Part shown: positions 17,007-24,241 of the stretch, one piece after another
Numbering within the stretch: position 1 is the first letter of the stretch
How the letters are laid out: each line of letters starts with the position of its first letter
DNA from: Streptomyces sp. AC550_RSS872
Lineage (GTDB): Bacteria; Actinomycetota; Actinomycetes; Streptomycetales; Streptomycetaceae
Length of the DNA: 64,000 bases
Reading direction: 5' to 3'
Assembly: GCF_019049285.1 (NCBI RefSeq)
Contig: NZ_JAGMUL010000198.1
Coordinates: 1-64,000, forward strand
The notes under the pieces: model-generated
What the model saw: only the letters and a program-made list of their open reading frames with translations
Database searches by the model: none
What the model was told of the DNA's origin: nothing
Translations under genes and position numbers: made by a program

Positions 17007-17049
17007 CCCCGCCCACCGCACCACACCGACTTCTCGGGAGCTGACACCC

Positions 17050-17328
17050 ATGCAACTCACCGCCCCGGCCACCGGCCGCCCCGCCACCCGCACGCGCACC
17101 CGCGACGCCGACGGCATGGCCGTGGCGTCCTTCATCCTCGGCCTCCTGGGCCTCCTCGTCTTCAACCTCTTCCTCGGCCCGACCGCCATCGTCCTGGCCG
17201 CGGTGTCCCTGTGGCGCGGCACCCAGCGCAAGGGCCGGGCCTACCTGGGCATGGGCCTGGGCGTCGCCGACCTGCTGGTACTGCTGGCGTTCGTGCAGAT
17301 GGACAACACGCTGTCCTGGAGCTTCTAG
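17050..17328 (+). CDS. DUF4190-type small membrane protein
   Basis: 92 residues from the ATG with GGGAG ten bases upstream. A basic Thr/Arg-rich N-terminus leads into DGMAVASFILGLLGLL and RKGRAYLGMGLGVADLLVLL, the two helices and charged loop typical of DUF4190. Role unknown; these proteins are common in Actinobacteria. Probably co-transcribed with the 50-residue membrane protein and regulated by the divergent TetR. Confidence 0.82.
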   Translation: MQLTAPATGRPATRTRTRDADGMAVASFILGLLGLLVFNLFLGPTAIVLAAVSLWRGTQRKGRAYLGMGLGVADLLVLLAFVQMDNTLSWSF

Positions 17329-17502
17329 CCACCGTCGCCACCGCCGCCGACGGGACCGCCTACCGCCGTGGGCAAACGTTCCGCAGGGGGGAACGGGTGG
17401 GCACTCCCCGCAGCGCCGGGTGCCACGCGATCGACGTCAAGCCCAACGCAGTCAAGGCGCCGCCCCGCTCAAGCCCAGCGCAGCCGCCGCGCAGCGGCGA
17501 CG

Positions 17503-17518
17503 TAGAATCGTCGCCACC
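17503..17518 (+). promoter_or_regulatory. Candidate -10 for a leaderless cysteine desulfurase transcript
   Basis: TAGAAT at 17503-17508 fits the Streptomyces -10 consensus and lies only 10 bp before the ATG at 17519, with no Shine-Dalgarno sequence between. Transcription would then begin at or within a few bases of the start codon. The -35 region is unremarkable. Confidence 0.5.
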
Positions 17519-18694
17519 ATGGCTTACCTCGACCACGCCGCGACGACCCCCATGCTTCCGGAGGCGGCAGAGGCGCTGACCGCCCAGCTGAGCGTCACCG
17601 GCAACGCCTCCTCCCTCCACGCATCCGGCCGCCGCGCGAGGCGCGCCGTCGAGGAGGCCCGCGAGACCCTCGCGGAAGCGCTCGGCGCCCGCCCCAGCGA
17701 GGTCGTCTTCACCTCCGGCGGCACCGAGGCCGACAACCTCGCGGTCAAGGGCCTGTACTGGTCCCGCCGCGACGCCGACCCGGCACGGCCGCGCACCCGC
17801 GTCCTGGCCAGCCCCGTTGAGCATCACGCCGTCCTCGACGCAGTCCACTGGCTCGGCGAGCACGAGGGCGCGAACGTCGAGTACCTCCCTGTCGACCCCC
17901 ACGGACGGGTCCACCCGGACGCCCTGCGCGAGGCCATCGCCCGCAACCCCGACGACGTCGCCCTGGCCACCGTGATGTGGGCCAACAACGAGATCGGCAC
18001 CGTCATGCCGGTCCGTGAACTGGCCGACGTGGCAAGGGAGTTCGACGTCCCCCTGCATGCCGACGCGGTCCAGGCCTTCGGACAGGTCCCGGTCGACTTC
18101 GCCGCCTCCGGCCTCGCCGCGATGACCGTCTCCGGGCACAAGATCGGCGGCCCGTACGGAATCGGCGCCCTGCTGCTCGGCCGCGACCAGACCCCCGTCC
18201 CCGTCCTGCACGGCGGCGGCCAGGAACGGCACGTCCGCTCCGGCACCCTCGACGTCCCCGCCGTCACCTCCTTCGCCGTCGCCGGCCGACTCGCCGCCGA
18301 ACAGCGCGAATGGTTCGCGTCCGAGATCGGTGCCCTGCGCGACGCCCTGGTCGAAGCCGTCCGTACGGCCGTCCCGGACGCGATCCTCGGTGGCGACCCG
18401 GCACCCGGCGGCCGCCTCCCGGCCAACGCGCACTTCACCTTCCCGGGCTGCGAGGGCGACTCCCTGCTGCTGCTCCTGGACGCCCAGGGCATCGAGTGCT
18501 CCACCGGCTCGGCCTGCACCGCCGGCGTCGCCCAGCCCAGCCACGTCCTCCTGGCCACCGGCACCGACCCCGACCTGGCCCGCGGCACCCTGCGCTTCTC
18601 CCTCGGCCACACCTCCACGGAGGCCGACGTCGAGGCGGTCGCCAAGGCGATCGGCCCGGCGGTGGAACGCGCGCGGGCGGCCGGACTCACGTAG
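17519..18694 (+). CDS. Cysteine desulfurase (NifS/IscS type)
   Basis: 391-residue PLP enzyme converting cysteine to alanine and enzyme-bound persulfide. It starts MAYLDHAATTPM. PLP residues include His102 in VEHHAV, Asp/Gln in HADAVQAFGQ, and the Schiff-base lysine Lys208 in SGHKIGGPYG. The catalytic cysteine is Cys333 in STGSACTAG. Normal length. It lies 0.73 kb before mnmA with an oppositely oriented amidase between, so it is the likely sulfur donor for MnmA thiolation of tRNA as in other Streptomyces. No ribosome-binding site precedes the ATG; a leaderless mRNA is plausible. Confidence 0.95.
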   Translation: MAYLDHAATTPMLPEAAEALTAQLSVTGNASSLHASGRRARRAVEEARETLAEALGARPSEVVFTSGGTEADNLAVKGLYWSRRDADPARPRTRVLASPVEHHAVLDAVHWLGEHEGANVEYLPVDPHGRVHPDALREAIARNPDDVALATVMWANNEIGTVMPVRELADVAREFDVPLHADAVQAFGQVPVDFAASGLAAMTVSGHKIGGPYGIGALLLGRDQTPVPVLHGGGQERHVRSGTLDVPAVTSFAVAGRLAAEQREWFASEIGALRDALVEAVRTAVPDAILGGDPAPGGRLPANAHFTFPGCEGDSLLLLLDAQGIECSTGSACTAGVAQPSHVLLATGTDPDLARGTLRFSLGHTSTEADVEAVAKAIGPAVERARAAGLT

Positions 18695-18698
18695 CTCG

Positions 18699-19364
18699 CT
18701 ACGCGGGCGCCGTACGCGCCGCCCGCACGAGCTTCATGTACCGGTCCCAGTCCCAGTGCTTGCCTGGGTCCGTGTGGTCCGTCCCCGGCACCTCCACGTG
18801 CCCGATGATGTGCTCGCGGTCGACGGGGATGTCGTAGCGGGCGCATATTCGGGCCGTGAGCCGGGCCGAGGCCTCGTACATCTCGTCCGTGAGGTCCTGC
18901 GGCCGGTCCACGAAGCCCTCGTGCTCGATGCCGACACTGCGCTCGTTGTAGTCGCGGTTGCCCGCGTGGTACGCCACGTCCAGCTCGCGGATCATCTGCG
19001 TGATGTGGCCGTCCTTGCGGACGATGTAGTGCGCGGCCGCACCGTGCTCCGGGTCCTGGAACACCTTCACCGCGCTGTCGAAGCTGCCCTGGGTGACATG
19101 GATGATCACCATGTCGATGCCGTAGTCGTCCGGACGGTCGGCCATCCTCCAGTTCGCGTCCGACGCCGCCACCCACCGCGCGTCGATGTAGTCGACCTCG
19201 CCCTCCTTGCGCGGCTTCTCCACGCCGGGCACCCGCCACCACAGGCGCGCGAGTTCGTCGCGGGCCAGCACGGCCGAGCCCGCCGCTGCCACCGTCCCGC
19301 CGATCAGCAACGCGCGACGCCCGACCTTCCGGTCGCCGTCCTTCGGAGCCTTCCGCTGTCCCAT
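18699..19364 (-). CDS. Tat-exported N-acetylmuramoyl-L-alanine amidase (Amidase_2)
   Basis: 221 residues. A twin-arginine signal (Arg16-Arg17 in KVGRRALLIGG, then a hydrophobic stretch to about residue 35) directs export. The catalytic domain of the T7-lysozyme/AmpD type has IIHVTQGSF, AAHYIVRKDG, SVGIEHEG and GHVEVPGTDHTDPGKHWDW, here marked by HTDPGKHWDW. Likely zinc ligands are His89, His189 and Asp199. It cleaves the amide between muramic acid and the peptide stem. It is inserted between the cysteine desulfurase and mnmA on the other strand; this arrangement is the usual one as I recall. Confidence 0.9.
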   Translation of the reverse strand: MGQRKAPKDGDRKVGRRALLIGGTVAAAGSAVLARDELARLWWRVPGVEKPRKEGEVDYIDARWVAASDANWRMADRPDDYGIDMVIIHVTQGSFDSAVKVFQDPEHGAAAHYIVRKDGHITQMIRELDVAYHAGNRDYNERSVGIEHEGFVDRPQDLTDEMYEASARLTARICARYDIPVDREHIIGHVEVPGTDHTDPGKHWDWDRYMKLVRAARTAPA

Positions 19365-19423
19365 GTGATCGTCAACGGATACTCGCGGGCCCTGGTTCCC
19401 GCGCCCCGTACCCTGGAAGGGTT

Positions 19424-20554
19424 ATGACTGACACCGCGCAGCCCTCCCGCCCCCTCCGCGTCCTCGCCGCCATGTCCGGCGGGGTCGACTCCGCCGTCGC
19501 CGCCGCCCGCGCGGCCGAAGCGGGCCACGACGTGACCGGCGTCCACCTCGCGCTCTCCGCGAACCCCCAATCCTTCCGCACGGGCGCGCGGGGCTGTTGC
19601 ACCATCGAGGACTCCCGGGACGCCCGCCGCGCCGCCGACGTCATCGGCATCCCGTTCTACGTGTGGGACCTCGCCGACCGCTTCCGCGAGGACGTCGTCG
19701 AGGACTTCGTCGCCGAGTACGAGGCGGGCCGCACCCCGAACCCCTGCCTGCGCTGCAACGAGAAGATCAAGTTCGCCGCCCTGCTGGACAAGGCGCTGGC
19801 GCTGGGCTTCGACGCCGTCTGCACCGGCCACTACGCGCAGGTCGTCCTGCGCGAGGACGGCACCCGCGAGCTGCACCGCGCCTCCGACATGGCCAAGGAC
19901 CAGTCGTACGTCCTCGGCGTCCTGGACGACCGGCAGCTGGCGCACGCCATGTTCCCGCTCGGCGACACGGTGACGACCAAGGACGAGATCCGCGCGGAGG
20001 CCGAGCGCCGGGGCCTCGCGGTCGCCAAGAAGCCCGACTCGCACGACATCTGCTTCATCGCCGACGGCGACACCCAGGGCTTCCTCGCGAACCGCCTCGG
20101 CAAGGCCGAGGGCGACATCGTCGACGAGTCCGGCGCCAAGCTCGGCACCCACGAGGGCGCGTACGGCTTCACCATCGGCCAGCGCAAGGGCCTGCGCATC
20201 GGCACCCCGGCAGCCGACGGCAAGCCGCGCTACGTCCTCGACATCTCGCCCGTGAACAACACGGTGACGGTCGGCCCGGCGGCCGCCCTGGACGTCAGCG
20301 CCCTCACCGCGATCAAGCCCCGCTGGTGCGGCGCCGCCCCGACCGGCCCCGGCATCTACACCGCCCAGCTGCGCGCCCACGGCGGCGAGACCGAGGTGAG
20401 CGCCGAACTGATCGACGGCTCCCTGGAGGTCACCTTCACCGAGCCCGTCCGCGGCGTCGCCCCCGGCCAGGCGATCGTCCTGTACGACGGCACGCGCGTG
20501 GTGGGCTCGGCGACGATCGCGTCGACGGTGCGGGCGACGCCGACGGCCGTCTGA
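19424..20554 (+). CDS. mnmA: tRNA-specific 2-thiouridylase
   Basis: 376 residues. ATP-dependent thiolation of U34 in tRNAs for Lys, Glu and Gln. The PP-loop SGGVDS spans residues 18-23. Catalytic cysteines are Cys108 in PNPCLRCN and Cys210 in SHDICFI. Further landmarks are TGHYA, DQSYVLG and YGFTIGQRKGL, with the C-terminal beta-barrel ending near VVGSATI. The upstream cysteine desulfurase probably provides persulfide sulfur. Normal length, no oddities. Confidence 0.96.
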   Translation: MTDTAQPSRPLRVLAAMSGGVDSAVAAARAAEAGHDVTGVHLALSANPQSFRTGARGCCTIEDSRDARRAADVIGIPFYVWDLADRFREDVVEDFVAEYEAGRTPNPCLRCNEKIKFAALLDKALALGFDAVCTGHYAQVVLREDGTRELHRASDMAKDQSYVLGVLDDRQLAHAMFPLGDTVTTKDEIRAEAERRGLAVAKKPDSHDICFIADGDTQGFLANRLGKAEGDIVDESGAKLGTHEGAYGFTIGQRKGLRIGTPAADGKPRYVLDISPVNNTVTVGPAAALDVSALTAIKPRWCGAAPTGPGIYTAQLRAHGGETEVSAELIDGSLEVTFTEPVRGVAPGQAIVLYDGTRVVGSATIASTVRATPTAV

Positions 20555-20598
20555 GACGACGGCCCGACCGCCGACCCGACCGCCGACGGGGCGCCCGG

Positions 20599-21378
20599 TC
20601 ACTGCGCGAAGAACTCCGTCAGCACCGGTGCGAGCACGTCCGGCTCCACCATGTGGGTCTGCCCCTCAAGGCTCCGGTACGACCCGCCCGGTACCGACTG
20701 CGCGACCGCGCGTGCCGCCTCGTGCATCCACGCGGGGCTGGCGCTGCCCGCGACGGCCAGCACCGGCGCGGTGATCGACGCGAGCCGGTCCCGGGGCACC
20801 AGGCCGTCGCCCATCACGGCGTTGTCGTGGGCGAGGCTCGGTGCGATCGTCTCCATCCCGGCCCACATGGGGGACCGGCGGGCGCCCTGGATCACCTGCT
20901 CGGCCATTCCGGTCAGCCGCAGGAACAGCTCGACGGCATCCCCGCGGCGGCCCTCGCCGAGCGCCTCGGTCAGCCGCTCGGTGTACTCGGCGCGCTCCTG
21001 CGCACCGCCCTCGTACACGGCGAACGGCACCTCGTAGACCGCGCCCCGACGCACCGGCAGCCCGCTCGCCGCCGCGCGGAGCACCAGCGCGCCACCCGAG
21101 GAGGTGCCGTACAGCGACGCCTCGCCGCCCACCGCGTCGATCAGCGCGGCGAGGTCCTCGACCTCGCGCTCCACCGCGTACGGCGACGCCTCACCACTCG
21201 CGCCGCGCCCGCGTCGGTCGTACACGACGACCCTGAAGTGCTCCGACAGGGGTACGGCCAGCGGAGCCACCGTACCCCCGGTGGACATCGCCCCACTGAC
21301 GAGGATCACCGCCGGGCCGTCACCGCTGGTCTCGTACGCGATGGAGGTGCCGTCGGCCGAATTGGTGTTCTTATCCAT
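20599..21378 (-). CDS. Alpha/beta-fold hydrolase
   Basis: 259 residues without signal peptide. Nucleophile elbow GTSSG with Ser93, and likely catalytic His242 in GQTHMVEP; the acidic residue is probably in the APVLAVAGSASP strand region. Typical early strands PAVILVSGAMS and FRVVVYDRRGRGAS. Substrate unknown; the family includes esterases and C-C hydrolases. Convergent with mnmA (44-bp gap) and codirectional with a downstream-placed DUF427 gene whose stop lies 37 bp upstream of this start. Confidence 0.88.
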   Translation of the reverse strand: MDKNTNSADGTSIAYETSGDGPAVILVSGAMSTGGTVAPLAVPLSEHFRVVVYDRRGRGASGEASPYAVEREVEDLAALIDAVGGEASLYGTSSGGALVLRAAASGLPVRRGAVYEVPFAVYEGGAQERAEYTERLTEALGEGRRGDAVELFLRLTGMAEQVIQGARRSPMWAGMETIAPSLAHDNAVMGDGLVPRDRLASITAPVLAVAGSASPAWMHEAARAVAQSVPGGSYRSLEGQTHMVEPDVLAPVLTEFFAQ

Positions 21379-21415
21379 GTCTGTGGAGATTGCCGTACGG
21401 CGTGGAACTAATCGC

Positions 21416-21739
21416 TCACGACACTTCGACTTCGTAGAAGCAAAGGTGGTCCTTGATCTCGGACACGTCCGGCTTCGGGTCCGGGTACGACCAGACGAGG
21501 TCCGCCGCGTCCGGCAGCGACCAGTAGGAGGCCGTTCCCTTGAACGGGCAGTACGTGTGCGTGTCGGAGGGGGTCAGCAGGTCCAGGCGCACGTCCTCGG
21601 CGGGGATGTAGTAGCGCGCGGGGCAGCCCGTCTCGCGCAGGACGAGGGCGCGGTCGGTCTCCGCGAGGACCTCGTCGCCGTGAACGGCCCGTACGCGTCG
21701 CGTGCCCTGTTCGATCGTGATCGTGTGTCCATCAGCCAT
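21416..21739 (-). CDS. DUF427-domain protein
   Basis: 107 residues starting MADGHTITIEQGTRRVRAV. The DUF427 pattern is clear: ALVLRETGCPARYYIPAEDV, here seen as ETGCPARYYIPAEDV, then TYCPFKGTASYWSLP. Function unknown; small cytoplasmic beta-rich protein. The internal ATG at 21739 is chosen since the upstream extension is arginine-rich and overlaps the start of the divergent LOG gene. Its promoter shares a 50-bp space with that gene. Confidence 0.87.
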   Translation of the reverse strand: MADGHTITIEQGTRRVRAVHGDEVLAETDRALVLRETGCPARYYIPAEDVRLDLLTPSDTHTYCPFKGTASYWSLPDAADLVWSYPDPKPDVSEIKDHLCFYEVEVS

Positions 21740-21789
21740 AACCGGAAAGCACTCGCGGACGCCGGGTTCTTCCCGCGTACGGTGGCTCC

Positions 21790-22329
21790 ATGCGAATCTG
21801 CGTCTTCCTCTCCGCCGCCGACCTCGACGACCGCTACACACGCCCCGCGCGCGAGTTCGCGAAACTGCTGGGCAAGGGCGGGCACACGCTCGTGTGGGGC
21901 GGCTCCGACGTGGGTCTGATGAAGGTCGTGGCCGACGGCGTGCAGGAGGCGGGCGGCCGGCTGGCCGGGGTCTCCGTGGAGTTCCTGGCCGCCAAGGTGC
22001 GCCCCGGAGTCGACGAGATGGTGATCGCCAAGGACCTGGCCGAGCGCAAGAAGCTGCTCCTGGAGAAGGCCGACGCCGTCGTGATCATGGTCGGCGGCAC
22101 CGGGACCCTGGACGAGGCGACCGAGATCCTGGAGCTGAAGAAGCACGGCCACACCGACAAGCCGGTCGTCCTGCTCAACACCGCGGGCTTCTACGACGGC
22201 CTGAAGGAACAGTTCCGCCGCATGGAGGACGAGGGCTTCCTGCCCCGTCCGCTGAGCGACCTGGTGTTCTTCGCGGAGGAGCCGGTGGGGGCGCTGGCCT
22301 ACCTGGAGGAGAGCCGGGGAGTGGCGTGA
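21790..22329 (+). CDS. LOG-family (TIGR00730) Rossmann-fold protein
   Basis: 179 residues. Motif GGTGTLDEATE at 102-112 with Arg86 in AERKKLL matches the cytokinin riboside 5'-monophosphate phosphoribohydrolase (LONELY GUY) family, formerly mis-annotated as lysine decarboxylase. It probably hydrolyses nucleoside monophosphates or cytokinin nucleotides. Variant note: the usual PGGxGT has MVGGTGT here. N-terminal strand MRICVFLSAAD. Next gene is a short-chain dehydrogenase 27 bp downstream, probably co-transcribed. Confidence 0.87.
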   Translation: MRICVFLSAADLDDRYTRPAREFAKLLGKGGHTLVWGGSDVGLMKVVADGVQEAGGRLAGVSVEFLAAKVRPGVDEMVIAKDLAERKKLLLEKADAVVIMVGGTGTLDEATEILELKKHGHTDKPVVLLNTAGFYDGLKEQFRRMEDEGFLPRPLSDLVFFAEEPVGALAYLEESRGVA

Positions 22330-22356
22330 CGGTCGGCTGATGCGAGCATGGCGGGC

Positions 22357-23046
22357 ATGGCTACACATGTGATCACCGGAGCGGGCTCCGGCATCGGCGC
22401 GGCCGTCGCCCGCCGTCTGCACACGCGCGGGGACGATCTCGTCCTCCACGCGCGCGACGCCGGCCGTGCGAAGGAGCTGGCTGCTCAGTTCCCCGGAGCG
22501 AAGACGCTGGTCGGCGACCTGGCGGACCCGGACAAGCTGTCGTGGGCCTTCTCCCACCAGTCCCTCCCCGACCGTGTGGACTCCCTGCTCCACATCGCGG
22601 GCGTCGTGGACCTCGGTCCGGTCGGCGACCTGACCCCGAAGTCCTGGCGCCACCAGCTGAACGTCAACCTGATCTCCCCGGCCGAGCTGACCCGCCACTT
22701 CCTTCCCCAGCTCCGTGCCGCCCGCGGCCACGTCCTCTTCGTGAACTCGGGCGCCGGACTCAACGCCCACGCCGACTGGTCCGCGTACGCCGCGTCCAAG
22801 CACGGTCTGAAGGCCCTCGCGGACTCCCTCCGCCACGAGGAGCACGGCAACGGTGTCCGGGTCACCACCGTCTACCCCGGCCGCACGGCGAGCCCCATGC
22901 AGGCCAAGGTCCACCAGCAGGAGGGCAAGGAGTACGACGCGTCGAAGTGGATCGACCCCGAGTCGGTCGCGACGACGATCCTCATGGCCCTGGACCTCCC
23001 GAGAGACGCGGAGGTGAACGACCTGACGGTACGTCCGGGCAGGTAA
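22357..23046 (+). CDS. Short-chain dehydrogenase/reductase
   Basis: 229 residues. Classical SDR with the cofactor motif TGAGSGIG, HIAGVVD, NVN, Ser in NSGAG and the YAASKHG catalytic Tyr/Lys. Substrate unknown. Two in-frame ATGs (22348 and 22357) precede the fold; the second gives MATHVITGAG directly at the first strand and is preferred, but spacing to any ribosome-binding site does not decide. Likely cotranscribed with the LOG gene and followed by a palindromic repeat that can terminate. Confidence 0.9.
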   Translation: MATHVITGAGSGIGAAVARRLHTRGDDLVLHARDAGRAKELAAQFPGAKTLVGDLADPDKLSWAFSHQSLPDRVDSLLHIAGVVDLGPVGDLTPKSWRHQLNVNLISPAELTRHFLPQLRAARGHVLFVNSGAGLNAHADWSAYAASKHGLKALADSLRHEEHGNGVRVTTVYPGRTASPMQAKVHQQEGKEYDASKWIDPESVATTILMALDLPRDAEVNDLTVRPGR

Positions 23047-23080
23047 CCGCAGCTCCTGGCCCCCGCCGCCCCAGACCCCG

Positions 23081-23190
23081 CCTCAAACGCCGGAGGGGCT
23101 GGGTATTTCAGCCCGTCCGGCGTTTGAGGACGAGGCCCGCAGGGCCGACAGCGGGGGGCTGGGGGCGCAGCCCCCAGGGACGGCACGGGT
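23081..23190. repeat. Dispersed palindromic element, copy 1
   Basis: CCTCAAACGCCGG (23081-23093) pairs with CCGGCGTTTGAGG (23117-23129), enclosing GGGCTG/CAGCCC (23096-23101/23109-23114). A second hairpin GGGGGCTG/CAGCCCCC follows (to 23175). It lies after the SDR stop codon and probably terminates it. Related copies occur at 39407-39479 and 55445-55585. I know this element as very frequent between Streptomyces genes. Confidence 0.85.
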
Positions 23191-23224
23191 AGGGGCGGCG
23201 GGGGCGAAAACATAGGCTGCACAT

Positions 23225-24226
23225 GTGAACGCAGATATCCGCTTCGGCGCAGCCACCGCCATCGGCTCCATGCCCGGCGTGGACGCCCGCGAGGCAGCCA
23301 AGACCGTCACCGGCTCCTTCGAGGACTTCCCCCACCTCCCCGAGCTCCCCGCCCGCGGCCCCGGCGCGGACATGATCGGCCGCACCGCGGGAATGCTCGT
23401 CGAGCTGTACGCACGCGTGGAGCCCAGCGGTTGGCGCATCGGAGACCGCCCGGGCCGGGACACCAGGCGCGCCCGCTCCTGGCTGGGCGAGGACCTCGAC
23501 GCCCTGGAGGAGTTCACCCAGGGATACGAGGGGCAGCTGAAGATCCAGGCAGTCGGTCCCTGGACCTTGGCCGCCGCACTGGAGTTGAAGAACGGAGAAG
23601 TGGCCCTCTCCGACCCCGGAGCCTGCCGCGACCTCACCGCGTCCCTCGCCGAGGGCCTGCGCCTGCACCTGGAGGAGGTCCACCGCCGAGTCCCCGGCGC
23701 GCAGCTCGTCCTCCAGCTCGACGAACCGTCCCTCGTCGCCGTACTCCGCGGACAGGTCAAGTCGGCCAGCGGCTACCGCACCCACCGCGCCGTGGACCGG
23801 CAGATCGTCGAGGCCGGCCTGCGCGACGTCGTCGGGGTTCACGGCGACGGCCCCGTCGTGGTCCACTCGTGCGCACCGGACGTCCCGTTCGCCCTGCTGC
23901 GCCGGTCGGGCGCGGCGGCGGTCTCCTTCGACTTCTCCCTCCTCACCGAGCGTGACGACGACGCGATCGGCGAGGCGGTGGAAGCGGGGACGCGGCTCTT
24001 CGCCGGTGTCGTCCCGGGCACGGACGGCCGATTGTCAGACCCTGCCGGTAGCGTCATGGGTGTCAGGACGCTGTGGCGCAGGTTGGGGCTGGCACCGGGG
24101 CTTCTCACGGAGGCGGTCACCATCACGCCGTCGTGCGGACTCGCGGGCGCCTCCCCGGAGTACGCGCGCACGGCTCTCGCCCACTGCGTCCGGGCGGCGA
24201 GATCCCTCGCGGACAACCCAGAGTAA
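23225..24226 (+). CDS. MetE-like cobalamin-independent methionine synthase family protein
   Basis: 333 residues, corresponding to the C-terminal catalytic half of MetE only. GTG start gives VNADIRFGAATAIGSMPG. Zinc ligands are suggested by VVHSCAPD (His, Cys) and TPSCGLAG (Cys), with QLDEPSLVAVL on the substrate side. As it lacks the N-terminal half, it may methylate using a methylcobalamin protein or another donor, as described for core-MetE proteins; the real reaction is not known. Directly upstream of ligA (15-bp gap), probably in one transcript. Confidence 0.85.
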   Translation: MNADIRFGAATAIGSMPGVDAREAAKTVTGSFEDFPHLPELPARGPGADMIGRTAGMLVELYARVEPSGWRIGDRPGRDTRRARSWLGEDLDALEEFTQGYEGQLKIQAVGPWTLAAALELKNGEVALSDPGACRDLTASLAEGLRLHLEEVHRRVPGAQLVLQLDEPSLVAVLRGQVKSASGYRTHRAVDRQIVEAGLRDVVGVHGDGPVVVHSCAPDVPFALLRRSGAAAVSFDFSLLTERDDDAIGEAVEAGTRLFAGVVPGTDGRLSDPAGSVMGVRTLWRRLGLAPGLLTEAVTITPSCGLAGASPEYARTALAHCVRAARSLADNPE

Positions 24227-24241
24227 CGGGAGGACAATACG

